Below are positions 16,385-25,473 of a stretch of DNA of 64,000 bases, in pieces. The notes under the pieces were generated by a model. The model did no database searches. It saw only the letters and a list, made by a program, of their open reading frames with translations, and was not told the DNA's origin. Both the position numbers and the translations under genes were made by a program. How positions within the stretch are numbered: position 1 is the stretch's first letter; each line of letters starts with the position of its first letter. The DNA is from Candidatus Bathyarchaeota archaeon. Its GTDB lineage: Archaea; Thermoproteota; Bathyarchaeia; TCS64. The stretch spans positions 1 to 64,000 of the forward strand of contig JADHWN010000005.1 in NCBI GenBank assembly GCA_016783455.1. Direction: 5' to 3'.

Positions 16385-17245
16385 TCACAGGCCCACGAGA
16401 CCCCTCACCACGCCCAGATCCTCCCCCTCCCCCCGCCTCTCATCCAGAGGAGTCTCCAAGATCAACGGAAAACCCGCGAGACGGCTCCCAACTATAGCCC
16501 TGAACCCATCCAGCCCGATCTCCCCCAGACCGATATGCTCATGATGGTCCCGCCCCGAGCCCAGAGCCCCAACCGAGTCATTCAGATGGACCACAAAAAG
16601 CCTGTCAAAACCCACCGAGGAATCGAAGGCATCCAGAGTCTCCCCCAACCTCTCAGGGGTCCTCAAGTCGTAACCGGCGACGAACGCGTGACACGTATCC
16701 AGGCAGACACCCACCCTCCCGGGACGCCCCACACCATCGAGGATCCGCCCAAGCTCCTCGAATCTGGACCCCACGCCATTAACCGACCCAGCACCATTCT
16801 CAAGGAGGACGACGACATCGGAGCCATCATCCCCTAGCACACGGTCGAGGGCCCCGACAACCCGCCTCACACCAGCCTCCGCCCCGGATCCCAGATGGCT
16901 GCCGAGATGGGTCACCAGGAACCGGATCCCGAGCACGGAGCACCTCTCAAGCCCCACAGCCAGGGACCCCACGGACCTCCCATAGACCCCATCCTGGGGA
17001 GAGGCCAGATTCAGGATGTAGGGCATATGCCCCACAACGGGGTCGAGGCCAGCCTCGGCCCGCTTCGCCTTGAACGCAGTCACCTCCTCATCGGTCAGCA
17101 GCCTCGACCTCCAGCTCCGTGGATTACGCGTGAAAATCTGAAAAGTATCGCACCCAAGCTCGACAGCCCTGTCCACAGCCCTGTCCACGCCCCCCGAAAT
17201 GGAGACATGATAGCCCAACCTCAGCCGCGCCAACCCGGAGATCAC
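16385..17245 (-). CDS. nfo: endonuclease IV (AP endonuclease, Nfo family)
   Basis: This 286-residue TIM-barrel zinc enzyme cuts DNA 5' to abasic sites in base-excision repair. Motifs in order are LGYHVSISGG, NPRSW, HMPYILNLASP, VTHLGSHLG, LENGAGS, VCLDTCHAFVAGYDL, VVHLNDS, GSGRDHHEHIGLG and the final LILETP. These supply the His, Glu and Asp ligands of the three zinc sites. Length matches the family. The frame starts at a GTG (17245); TTG codons four and eight residues further in are alternatives, closer to the usual start at the LGYH strand. The coding sequence is unusually G-rich on its own strand. Confidence 0.93.
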   Translation of the reverse strand: MISGLARLRLGYHVSISGGVDRAVDRAVELGCDTFQIFTRNPRSWRSRLLTDEEVTAFKAKRAEAGLDPVVGHMPYILNLASPQDGVYGRSVGSLAVGLERCSVLGIRFLVTHLGSHLGSGAEAGVRRVVGALDRVLGDDGSDVVVLLENGAGSVNGVGSRFEELGRILDGVGRPGRVGVCLDTCHAFVAGYDLRTPERLGETLDAFDSSVGFDRLFVVHLNDSVGALGSGRDHHEHIGLGEIGLDGFRAIVGSRLAGFPLILETPLDERRGEGEDLGVVRGLVGL

Positions 17246-17354
17246 ATCCTATACACCGCCCTAAGGGATAAAATCAGTGCCACGGAGAATCCGAGAAGTG
17301 CAGCAAACATGTCAAAACTAATGGATTACTATCCTATCTCATTCTTCCATAATT

Positions 17355-17366
17355 CTCTTTATAGCA
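17355..17366 (+). promoter_or_regulatory. TATA box upstream of TrmB-like regulator
   Basis: CTCTTTATAGCA lies about 30-38 bases before the ATG at 17395, the spacing expected for an archaeal promoter with a very short leader. Confidence 0.5.
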
Positions 17367-17394
17367 ATCTCAAACCCTAGACCGGGACAGGTAC

Positions 17395-18348
17395 ATGCAG
17401 TTAGGTCATTTAGACAAGCTTGAGGTAGAGGAAGACACAGAAAACCTCGAGTCAGACATCGAGCTCCTCACGACACACACCCGCAACACAAGCAGGACCA
17501 GGGTGACCGAGGAGGACGCCGAGCATCTCAAGGCCCTCAGGCAGATAAAGAACGCACTCTCCAAGTTCGATCTCTCCAAGAACGAGGTAAGGGTCTACCT
17601 CTACCTCGCCAGATTCGGCGCCCAGAAGGCCCAGAGGATAGCCGAGGCCCTCAGCGTCCACAGGACAGAGGCCTACAAGATCCTCCGCCGCCTCGAGAAG
17701 CAGGGCCTCGTCTCATGCGTATTCGAGCGACCCATGAAGTTCGTCTCCATACCCTTCGACAAGGCCCTGGAGAACCTCATCGAGGAGCGACGCCAGAAGG
17801 TCCACCAGATGGAGCAGTGGAAGAAGCAGCTCATGGAGACCTGGCAGTCCCTCCCCAAACCCACGGCCAAGAAGACAAGACGAGAGACATTCCAAGTCCT
17901 GGAAGGTCGCAGGCAGGTAAGCGTCAAGGCCACACAGCTCCTCGACGGCTGCGAGAAGGACATCCTGATGGTCCTCTCCGACGAGAACCTCCTGTGGCTC
18001 TACAACTCCCCATACTTCGACGACCTGGAGAAGCTCGTCAACAAGAAGGGAGTGAACGTACGCCTCATGACCAACTACTCGCCCACCAGCACATACGTCC
18101 TCGAGGAGGTAAGCCTCGGCGAGGGAGACTTCAACTACAAGCAGCTCTCCGAAGCACCATGCTTCATCCTCATCGACAACGAGCAGATGCTTCTCCTCAT
18201 GGAGCGAGAGGAAGGGGCAGACGGCAAGCCATTCGCCATCTGGACCAACTACAACACGCTGCTCAAGTCGTACACTATGCTATTCGAGATGATCTGGAAG
18301 GAGCCCCAGGACATATCCGTCATGGCGGACGCTCCACCCGTATCCTGA
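17395..18348 (+). CDS. TrmB-family-like transcriptional regulator
   Basis: This 317-residue protein has a winged helix at about residues 55-120. It contains LSKNEVRVYLYLARFGAQKA and ALSVHRTEAYKILRRLEKQG, the TrmB-type HTH that often reads sugar or membrane state. A coiled helix (about 125-150) leads into a phospholipase-D-like/TrmB C-terminal effector domain (about 160-300). It is transcribed in the same direction as, and lies 270 bases upstream of, the pilus operon, which makes control of surface structures a reasonable guess. The effector is unknown. Confidence 0.82.
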   Translation: MQLGHLDKLEVEEDTENLESDIELLTTHTRNTSRTRVTEEDAEHLKALRQIKNALSKFDLSKNEVRVYLYLARFGAQKAQRIAEALSVHRTEAYKILRRLEKQGLVSCVFERPMKFVSIPFDKALENLIEERRQKVHQMEQWKKQLMETWQSLPKPTAKKTRRETFQVLEGRRQVSVKATQLLDGCEKDILMVLSDENLLWLYNSPYFDDLEKLVNKKGVNVRLMTNYSPTSTYVLEEVSLGEGDFNYKQLSEAPCFILIDNEQMLLLMEREEGADGKPFAIWTNYNTLLKSYTMLFEMIWKEPQDISVMADAPPVS

Positions 18349-18615
18349 GAAGCCGTTCCCTAACCTATATCAATAACTCAGTTTTTTCACCACTATCAGT
18401 TATGTAGATTACTGCTACATACAAATCGACATATCCTCTCCACCCGCATGGGAAACCAAGTAAAACAAGAGTGGACAACCTCGCGGAGGCCACACAAGGG
18501 GCACAAGGGGCCATGGCGCCATGAGCACCTCCAACGGAGCGGCTCAGCAGACCCCGAATGACCCTGATAGACATCGGCACCGGAGGTAGAGCCGTCCATA
18601 TCATAGGTGGTAAAG
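18349..18615. other. intergenic leader of the pilus operon
   Basis: This region contains no supported gene. It has an AT-rich part at about 18365-18425 and a GGTGGT ribosome-binding site at 18606 for the first pilin-like gene, so it probably holds the operon promoter. Confidence 0.4.
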
Positions 18616-19449
18616 ATGAGGAGATCAAGGGCGAGGAGCCCCCAGGGGATACTCGGGACGAGGCATGGACTGGCAGCCTCAGTCAGCCTGCTCCTCATCC
18701 TATTCTCGCTCACAATAGTCTCAACCATAGCGTACTCCTACGCCCTCGGAACTATAGGCTCAAGGAAACAGGACCTGAAGCTAGTCGCCGCCGAGGAGAA
18801 GATGCTGGACATGGAGTCAGCCATCTCCGCGGTGGTCTGGTCCCCAGGCAGCATCCGAACACTGGCCTTCTCAAACTACGACGGGCAGCTCAGGGTCGAA
18901 CCCGACGCCAACCACCTCCTCCTCAACGCAACGATGGACGGCACCACCTACACTCTCTTCGACAGCGACACAGGGCGCTTCATCTACGAGCTGCCCAGCA
19001 CCGTCGTAGGCCACTACGGGAGATGGATCCGGGGAGACGACAGGGCGATAGTGAACCAGAGCGCGTCCTACCAGGCCCAGATGAGCGTGGGTGTAGGCGA
19101 TGACCACGAGGAGCTGAGGGCCCGATACAGGCCCCTCGCCTCATCCTCGGCGGGCAACCTGGTCTCCGACCGGAGGATAAACAACGTCAGGGTCTACGTC
19201 GTCAACCTCAACTCCTCCGCATCCATCGAATCCGGCGGGGAATTCCACGTCAAGGTGGAGTCAGAGAACGTCACAACGCAGGTCCGAAGCTACGACCTGG
19301 ATGCAGACGTGACGACGCTCAATCTGAAGGCAGTGCTGAATGGAGCAGAGAGGACCATAACGGTCCCCCTGACGGTGGGGGCCTCGGGGTCGACCGTGAG
19401 GATAGAGGTCGTCATCGGCTACGTCAAGATACAGGGGGTGGAGATCTGA
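18616..19449 (+). CDS. pilin-like secreted protein, first gene of pilus operon
   Basis: This protein of about 277 residues begins with a basic segment (RRSRARSP), then GTRHG followed by a strongly hydrophobic helix (LAASVSLLLILFSLTIVS). That fits an archaeal class III signal peptide that prepilin peptidase could cut after the Gly. The rest is beta-rich with repeated Asn-X-Ser/Thr sequons, as in glycosylated surface proteins. The frame can also start at a GTG at 18607, but the ATG at 18616 has a better-spaced ribosome-binding site. Its stop overlaps the next gene's ATG. Confidence 0.7.
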   Translation: MRRSRARSPQGILGTRHGLAASVSLLLILFSLTIVSTIAYSYALGTIGSRKQDLKLVAAEEKMLDMESAISAVVWSPGSIRTLAFSNYDGQLRVEPDANHLLLNATMDGTTYTLFDSDTGRFIYELPSTVVGHYGRWIRGDDRAIVNQSASYQAQMSVGVGDDHEELRARYRPLASSSAGNLVSDRRINNVRVYVVNLNSSASIESGGEFHVKVESENVTTQVRSYDLDADVTTLNLKAVLNGAERTITVPLTVGASGSTVRIEVVIGYVKIQGVEI

Positions 19450-19904
19450 TGCCGTCCCAGGCCACCAACTACTTCTACACCCTGGTAGCCATGGGGGTCG
19501 TCTCTCTGATGCTCACAAACGCCTTCGAAGGCCAAGTGGGTGCCCTCGAGAGCACGGGGGAGAAGAAGGAGCTCAGGAGGCTGATGGAGGCTGTGGCTGC
19601 AGAGGGAACCGAGCTAGTGAGCATCACGGAGGCCACGGGAGCAACCGTCAAAGTGAGCATCGAAGCCCCAACACAGATAGGGAATCGTCAGTACTGGGTC
19701 AGGCTGGAGTCAGACGGATCCAAGGCGTGGGTGGAGGGGGGCTTCGGAGAACCGTGGACGGGGACACTCCTACGTGAAGCCTATCTGCCCTGGAACGTGT
19801 CGGCCTCAGGTACATACAGAGGGGGATATGGGACCCTCTCGCTCAACTGCACGGATCTGGGCTCAGGATCCGTGCTGGTCATGGGAAGATGGGAGGATGG
19901 ATAG
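19449..19904 (+). CDS. small pilin-like membrane-anchored protein
   Basis: This 151-residue protein has an N-terminal hydrophobic helix (residues 8-26, NYFYTLVAMGVVSLMLTNA) and a beta-rich outer domain with NVSASG and NCT sequons. Layout and position between a pilin-like gene and the assembly ATPase suggest a minor pilin or assembly partner. No family is recognised. It overlaps the preceding gene by one base and lies three bases before the ATPase gene. Confidence 0.65.
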   Translation: MPSQATNYFYTLVAMGVVSLMLTNAFEGQVGALESTGEKKELRRLMEAVAAEGTELVSITEATGATVKVSIEAPTQIGNRQYWVRLESDGSKAWVEGGFGEPWTGTLLREAYLPWNVSASGTYRGGYGTLSLNCTDLGSGSVLVMGRWEDG

Positions 19905-19907
19905 AAG

Positions 19908-21491
19908 GTGCAATTACTAGGAAACAAGAAGATTAAACTCCCCGAGAAGAAGGACGAGGGAGTACCCGGCGAGGCCCTCCTGGGCGTCCTGGGCATGAGG
20001 AGATACAGGGTACCGGAGGGCTACGAGGAGCTCCAGAAATATCCCCTCAACCCTCCATTCTCATACTGCATAATAGCACGCAACTCAGAGAACTCCAACC
20101 ACATATACATCATCGACGAGCTGGCGCTCGCAGTGGAGGAGAGGGAGACCCTCGAGAATCTCAGAGAGGTATGCGAGAGGGACCTGCAGGCCCCGAGAGA
20201 GGAGCAGACCCTCCGAGAGGCCCTCAAGGAGCAGGTGCCCCTCATCCTGGACAAGAACAAGAAGGTGGTAAAGGGCCTCACCCCCATTGGCCTGAAAAAG
20301 GTCCTCTACTACCTCGAGAGGGACATCGCGGGCTTCGGAAAGATCGATGCCTTCATGCACGACATCAACATAGAGGACATCGGCTGCACCGGCTTCGGTA
20401 AGCCCCTCTACGTGTTCCACAGGGACTTCGAGAACATCAGGACGAACATCCAGTTCAGCGAGGAGGAGATTAACGACTACATCATGAAGCTCGTGCACAA
20501 GTCGGGTAAGCACGTAAGCCTCGCATTCCCCATAGTGGATGCGACCCTCCCTGGGAGGCACAGACTGGCGGTCACGTATGGAACGGAGGTCACACCGGCT
20601 GGCACGAGCTTCACCATCCGTAAGTTCAGGGCTGACCCCCTCACGATAGTGGACCTCATCAAGGGTGAGACCCTCAGCGAGACGATAGCCGCCTACCTCT
20701 GGCTCCTCATGGAGAACAAGTACTCGGCGATGATCCTCGGATCCACGGGCGCCGGGAAGACCACGGCCCTCAACGCCATCGCCTGCCTCGTCCACCCCGG
20801 GTACAAGGTCATCTCGGTAGAGGAGGTAGCAGAGGTAAACCTCCCCCACGAGAACTGGATCTCGACTATATCAAGGCCCGGCTTCGGGATGGAGAAGACC
20901 GGGGAGATCTCCCTATACGATCTCATAAGGTCAGCTGTCAGGCATCGCCCCGACCTCATCATAGTAGGGGAGATTAGGGGTGAGGAGGCTTATGTCCTAT
21001 TCCAGAGCCTCGCCACGGGCCACGGCGGCCTCGCCACGATGCACGCAGACAGCCCGGACATAGCGCTGAAGAGGCTCACCCAGCCCCCGATGAACATCCC
21101 CCACTCGATCCTCTCCCTGATGAACTGCATGATAATCGTGAAGCACGTCAGGTCACCCGTGTTCCTCGAGGGCGCTGTGCGCTCCTCCAGCAGGAAGTTC
21201 GTGAACATATCCGAGATCAGGCAGGGGGGCAGCCTCAACGAGGTGGCCAACTGGGTGCCCTCAAGCGACTCGTTCAACACCAACTTCGAGAGCAGCTACC
21301 TCCTGGGCCAGATAGCCCTCAGCCTGGACCTCTCCGTGGACTACCTGATCAACGAGATGGAGAGGCGGAAGGACATCCTCACGTGGATGGTGAACCGGAA
21401 CATCAGGGACTACAGGAGCGTCTACGGCGTCCTCAACCAGTACTACAACGACCCCGTGCACATGCACGAGAAGGCGATACAGAGCCTGTGA
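19908..21491 (+). CDS. type IV pilus/archaellum-type secretion ATPase (FlaI/GspE superfamily)
   Basis: This 527-residue hexameric ATPase powers pilin assembly from the cytoplasmic side. Walker A is at residues 278-286 (GSTGAGKTT), Walker B at 349-355 (DLIIVGE), followed by IRGEEA, and the His box at 372-379 (HGGLATMH). A long N-terminal domain precedes the motor. It starts at a GTG after a short ribosome-binding site. The downstream gene encodes its membrane platform, as in other archaeal pili. It is more like adhesive (Aap/Upsilon-type) pilus ATPases than the archaellum itself, because none of the other archaellum genes is present. Confidence 0.93.
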   Translation: MQLLGNKKIKLPEKKDEGVPGEALLGVLGMRRYRVPEGYEELQKYPLNPPFSYCIIARNSENSNHIYIIDELALAVEERETLENLREVCERDLQAPREEQTLREALKEQVPLILDKNKKVVKGLTPIGLKKVLYYLERDIAGFGKIDAFMHDINIEDIGCTGFGKPLYVFHRDFENIRTNIQFSEEEINDYIMKLVHKSGKHVSLAFPIVDATLPGRHRLAVTYGTEVTPAGTSFTIRKFRADPLTIVDLIKGETLSETIAAYLWLLMENKYSAMILGSTGAGKTTALNAIACLVHPGYKVISVEEVAEVNLPHENWISTISRPGFGMEKTGEISLYDLIRSAVRHRPDLIIVGEIRGEEAYVLFQSLATGHGGLATMHADSPDIALKRLTQPPMNIPHSILSLMNCMIIVKHVRSPVFLEGAVRSSSRKFVNISEIRQGGSLNEVANWVPSSDSFNTNFESSYLLGQIALSLDLSVDYLINEMERRKDILTWMVNRNIRDYRSVYGVLNQYYNDPVHMHEKAIQSL

Positions 21492-21502
21492 GAGGGTGAA
21501 AC

Positions 21503-22999
21503 ATGGTCAGGGCTGAGGAAGAGGGAGGCATCAGGGCTTGGATAAGCGCCATACTCGAGGGCGACTCAGATCCGAAGCTGGAGGCCGAGCTCCCCTTCGC
21601 CTCGATGATGATCACACTAATGGCCGCCAGCGGCATCACCCCCTACGAGAGCTTCAAGAGGATGAGGGGCGTCAAGGTTCTGGAGAAGTTCAAGGAGGAG
21701 GGGGACGAGATAGTCCGCCTCGTCGAGGTCCTAGGCAACGACCCCCTGACGGCCATGGAGAAGCGCGCCGACGCGACGATCTCAAGGCAGTACGCGGACT
21801 TCCTCGAGGGATACATCTCCTCCGTCAAGAGCGGCGGGAGCGTCATCAACTACCTCACCAGCAAGCTCAGAGGAATATTCGACGAGCACGCAGCGAAAGC
21901 CCACAACGCCATCGAGAGGCTGGAGACCCTCGTCGAGGCCTACATGGTGATGCTCATCGTCATATTCTGCTTCTACATAATCTCATCAGTGACCTCCCCA
22001 ACGACCGGCATGATGGGGAACGTCGGGCTGCCGGACACCTCCGCAATGGTCTACCCCCTCATACTGGTGGTCATCCCGGTCTTCTCCCTCTTCTTCATGT
22101 ACATGGCGAATAACATCCGACCAGGCACGCTGAAGGGCATGAGGAGACCATACTATGTCGCACTGGTCCCCGGAGCACTGTTCCTGCTCTTCTTCGCAGC
22201 ATCACAACTGCTGCCTTCGCTCTCCTTCGTCAACGAGCTAGTAAGCACCCCCCTTCTGGTCACGGCAGGGCTGGTCTTCGTCTCCACGCCTCCTTGGTTA
22301 GTGTATCGTGGTATAGCTAAGAAGAACTACGCAGCTGAGGCGGCGATACCCAGCCTTCTCAGGGACGTCACCGAGGCGAGGAGGACCGGGCTATCGCCGG
22401 AGAAAGCGATAGTTCACGCCGCTGATCGCAGGGGCTACGGACTCTTCACGGAGGATCTGAGGCGGATAATCAACCAGATCGAGTGGGGTGTCTCCCTCAG
22501 GAAGATCTACTACGACCTGTCGTCGTGGGTGAAGAGCTGGCCAGTCGTCGTGAACTTCTTCATCCTCGTGGAGACCATCGAGATCGGGGGAGGCGACGCC
22601 GATACGCTGGGCATCCTCGCCGAGTTCAGCGAGAAGACGCAGACGATTGAGAAGGGTCAGAGGGACATGCTGACTCCCTACGTCATACTACCCTTCGTCT
22701 GGACCATCCTGATGGTCTTCACGGTCACGTTCACGATCCAGACCCTCTCAAACATTCCTTCTCTGGCCCTCGGTGCCGTGGGAGGCGCTGAGATGCTGAA
22801 GGGTGCCGCCAACGACTCTCAGATAATCGAGGCGGGCATTATGTTCCACAGCTGGCTCTCAGGCTTCTTTATCGGCAAGATAAGCGAGGGGAACTTCGCC
22901 TCGGGCTTCAGGTACTCAGCGCTTCTCATCCTGACTGCATACATCACTCTCGTCATCTCGAAAGGATTAGTAGTCAGCTTCATGGGGGGCCTCTTCTAG
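21503..22999 (+). CDS. pilus assembly membrane platform protein (FlaJ/TadC superfamily)
   Basis: This 498-residue polytopic protein has two T2SSF-type cytoplasmic domains. The first is at about residues 25-130 (LPFASMMITLMAASGI...YADFLEGYISSVKSGG); the second is at about 280-390 (IPSLLRDVTEARRTGLSP...EIGGGDADTLGILAEF). Groups of membrane helices follow each. It anchors the ATPase at the membrane. It follows the ATPase gene by 11 bases, the usual pairing. Confidence 0.92.
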   Translation: MVRAEEEGGIRAWISAILEGDSDPKLEAELPFASMMITLMAASGITPYESFKRMRGVKVLEKFKEEGDEIVRLVEVLGNDPLTAMEKRADATISRQYADFLEGYISSVKSGGSVINYLTSKLRGIFDEHAAKAHNAIERLETLVEAYMVMLIVIFCFYIISSVTSPTTGMMGNVGLPDTSAMVYPLILVVIPVFSLFFMYMANNIRPGTLKGMRRPYYVALVPGALFLLFFAASQLLPSLSFVNELVSTPLLVTAGLVFVSTPPWLVYRGIAKKNYAAEAAIPSLLRDVTEARRTGLSPEKAIVHAADRRGYGLFTEDLRRIINQIEWGVSLRKIYYDLSSWVKSWPVVVNFFILVETIEIGGGDADTLGILAEFSEKTQTIEKGQRDMLTPYVILPFVWTILMVFTVTFTIQTLSNIPSLALGAVGGAEMLKGAANDSQIIEAGIMFHSWLSGFFIGKISEGNFASGFRYSALLILTAYITLVISKGLVVSFMGGLF

Positions 23000-25069
23000 T
23001 TGCCCACTGCCTCCATAGACTTCACCCTATCAGCATCGGCAATGATACTGCTGGTCATGGGGGCCATATTCGGCGTCAACATGGTGGCGGAGCCCTACTT
23101 GGAGAGCGAGACCTTCGACGAGGGACGATACAACCAGATAGCCAGACACATCCTGTTGTCGGAGGGTGAACCCGCTGACTGGGGTGTCGATGGCAACCTC
23201 ACATACTTCGGCCTCGCATCCACAGGAGGCGCTTATGAGCTTGACATCGACAAGGTGACCCGCTTAAACTCCTTGAACTCCTACTCCCTCGACTACAGGA
23301 GCATCTGGCAGGCTCTGGGCATCGAGGACGTATCATTCAGGATTGAGATGGAGCCCATTTTCGACACGACCCTAAACCTCGACGCATCGCAGTCCCAGGG
23401 GGGTGAGACCACATATAACTTCTCGGCGTCCACAGAACGGGATGGATATCCCCTCTCCACTCAGCTTAGCTACTACGTCATCTTCGGAAACACGACGTAC
23501 ACCGCCTCAGGAACCACTGATAGCACAGGCGACGGGACCGTGCAGTTCACGCTCCCCGATAGCGTCGAGGGAACGGCGCTTCTCGTCGGCTTCGCCAAGG
23601 AAGACGAGGGGGTGATCAGCTACAGCGTTCTCCCGTTCCCCCACATCAACGGTAGCGCTCACAGCAGTGGCGCATTCGCTCGCTTGAACCCCAACGATTA
23701 CTCACTGGATGTGGATCTGTACGAGAATAACTCGATAATGAACGCCGCATACCTCTCCCACGAGTACAGCTTCAACGATCCAGGCTGGCTCTATGGATGG
23801 GGCCAGAGAGTCCCAATAACGCTTGATCACGGAGACGTAGACAGCGAGCTGACGGATTTCCCTGTCCTCATCTACATCAGCAACTCGTCTGGAAGAAATG
23901 ATGACAACGTGTCTTTCATCTTCGATGAAATTGACGATTCAATTAGGAAGAAGATCGCCGTCACGACGGGCGACGGGGCCTCGCAGTGCTACGTCGAGAT
24001 AGAGGCATGGGACTCCACGAACGAGGAGGCCTGGCTCTGGGTGAGGGTTCCCACCGTCTCGAACGCCACGGACACAAAGCTGTACCTCTACTATGACGTT
24101 GGGCATGCCGACAACTCGGACTACGTGGGTGACGTAGGAGATGTCCCGGCTATGAGCGTGTGGGATGACGAATATGTCGGTGTCTGGCACATGTCCGAGA
24201 ATCCTGGGGGTGCCCCCCCGCAGATGACGAACAGCAGGTCCAGCGTAAACCATGGGACAAGCCATGGCTTCATGTCGAGCAGCGATCAGGTGAGAGGCGT
24301 GGTGGACGGCTCCCTGGCCCTCGACGGCCTCAACGACTATCTGGACTTCGGAAACGATGTCTCCCTCGACATCACTGGCGGTATCACAATCGAGGCCTGG
24401 CTCACGGTCGTAGACTATTCGGGGACCCCGGACGTCCTGACGAAGGGGAGCTACGATGTATCCTACTCCATGTGGATTCGGGCCGATGGAACCGTGAGGT
24501 TCGCATTAAACGACGACCGGTTGACGAGTAACACCTCCCTGGTCGCAGGGACGCTCTATCATATAGCGGCGACTAGGAGCGGTAGCACGCGTAAAATATT
24601 CGTCAATGGTACAGAGGACATCTCAGACTCCTACAGCACCGCGATAGGCACGACGGCGGGTCTCTTGACTTTCTCCACGGGGGGCTTTCCCTATGAGGGG
24701 CAGGTCGATGAGCTGCGGCTCTCGGCCAGTGGGAGGAGTGATGCGTGGGTCAAGGTGACCTATGAGAGTGGCGTAGACGACCTGGTGGATTTCGGGGGCG
24801 TCGAGACCCGTGAAGCCCAGGACAGTATAAACTACACGATCCCTCGCTTCCTAGATGGGAGCCCAAGGGTCCTCGTCGTCACCGGGCAGAACTCGACTCA
24901 ATATTGGGCGGAGTGGGTGGCTTACCCTCAGATACCCCTCGAGATAGGTATGGACATCGGAGCCGAGTACGTCGTCTCTGATGTTTACAGTGTGTCGTAC
25001 ATCGTTGAGGTTGAGGGGGCTCTATACAGGTTCAAAATGATGTTCAGGAGGCCACATCGATATGAATAG
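23000..25069 (+). CDS. large surface protein with DUF2341 and LamG-like domains
   Basis: This 689-residue secreted protein has an N-terminal hydrophobic segment (about residues 8-26), a beta-rich part and a DUF2341-type region (about 265-395; TDFPVLIYISNSSGRNDD, WLWVRVPTVS). A concanavalin/LamG-like domain follows (about 395-600; VWHMSENPGG, LDGLNDYLDFGN, ITIEAWLTV, VDELRLSASGRSD). DUF2341/LamG pairs occur in adhesins and glycan-binding surface proteins. It starts at TTG right after the platform gene stop and overlaps the next gene by eight bases. It is a close paralogue of 25474-27276. It is probably displayed on, or exported with, the pilus. Confidence 0.85.
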   Translation: MPTASIDFTLSASAMILLVMGAIFGVNMVAEPYLESETFDEGRYNQIARHILLSEGEPADWGVDGNLTYFGLASTGGAYELDIDKVTRLNSLNSYSLDYRSIWQALGIEDVSFRIEMEPIFDTTLNLDASQSQGGETTYNFSASTERDGYPLSTQLSYYVIFGNTTYTASGTTDSTGDGTVQFTLPDSVEGTALLVGFAKEDEGVISYSVLPFPHINGSAHSSGAFARLNPNDYSLDVDLYENNSIMNAAYLSHEYSFNDPGWLYGWGQRVPITLDHGDVDSELTDFPVLIYISNSSGRNDDNVSFIFDEIDDSIRKKIAVTTGDGASQCYVEIEAWDSTNEEAWLWVRVPTVSNATDTKLYLYYDVGHADNSDYVGDVGDVPAMSVWDDEYVGVWHMSENPGGAPPQMTNSRSSVNHGTSHGFMSSSDQVRGVVDGSLALDGLNDYLDFGNDVSLDITGGITIEAWLTVVDYSGTPDVLTKGSYDVSYSMWIRADGTVRFALNDDRLTSNTSLVAGTLYHIAATRSGSTRKIFVNGTEDISDSYSTAIGTTAGLLTFSTGGFPYEGQVDELRLSASGRSDAWVKVTYESGVDDLVDFGGVETREAQDSINYTIPRFLDGSPRVLVVTGQNSTQYWAEWVAYPQIPLEIGMDIGAEYVVSDVYSVSYIVEVEGALYRFKMMFRRPHRYE

Positions 25070-25472
25070 GCGCGGTGTGGTCCACACCCTGGACACGATC
25101 CTAGCGGCCGCGATCATATCCACGGTCCTCTTCTACGCCTCCCAGGTTCCTCTGGAGCTGGATACATCCAGCGAGAGGCCCCTTGACGTCTGGGGGATGC
25201 AGGCCCTTGTAGGGATCGATAGAAACGGGACCCTTGGACGGCTTGTGGACTCGGAGAGCTGGCAGGACCTCGAGGAGCTGCTGAGGGTCGTCCTCCCCTC
25301 AGGCGTCTCCTTTAACGTGACCGTATACGATGAGCAGGGGGCAGTCGTGAACGACTGCTACATCTCCAATGGAGGCCTACTAGGGCGCACGGTTGAGTCC
25401 GTCGACTACCTGGTGGTCGTCCCATCCGAAGAATGCCCGATGTACCGGTTGAGGCTGCAGTTGGGGGGATGA
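25062..25472 (+). CDS. small pilin-like membrane protein
   Basis: This 136-residue protein begins MNRRGVVHTLDTILAAAIIS. The basic start, a Gly and a hydrophobic helix (about 9-26) form a pilin-like N-terminus, followed by a small beta-rich outer domain with a FNVT sequon and two Cys residues (DCYI, ECPMYR). It lies between the two LamG paralogues and overlaps the first. A minor pilin or tip-protein carrier is a reasonable guess. Confidence 0.65.
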   Translation: MNRRGVVHTLDTILAAAIISTVLFYASQVPLELDTSSERPLDVWGMQALVGIDRNGTLGRLVDSESWQDLEELLRVVLPSGVSFNVTVYDEQGAVVNDCYISNGGLLGRTVESVDYLVVVPSEECPMYRLRLQLGG

Positions 25473-25473
25473 C

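Noticed and set aside
18558-19103. 181-codon plus-strand frame at the start of the pilus operon
   Set aside because: It is an Arg/His/Pro-rich shadow of the pilin-like gene in another frame.
19908-22999. Archaellum operon
   Set aside because: ATPase and platform genes are present, but other archaellum-specific genes (FlaF/G/H-like) are absent and LamG surface proteins take their place.
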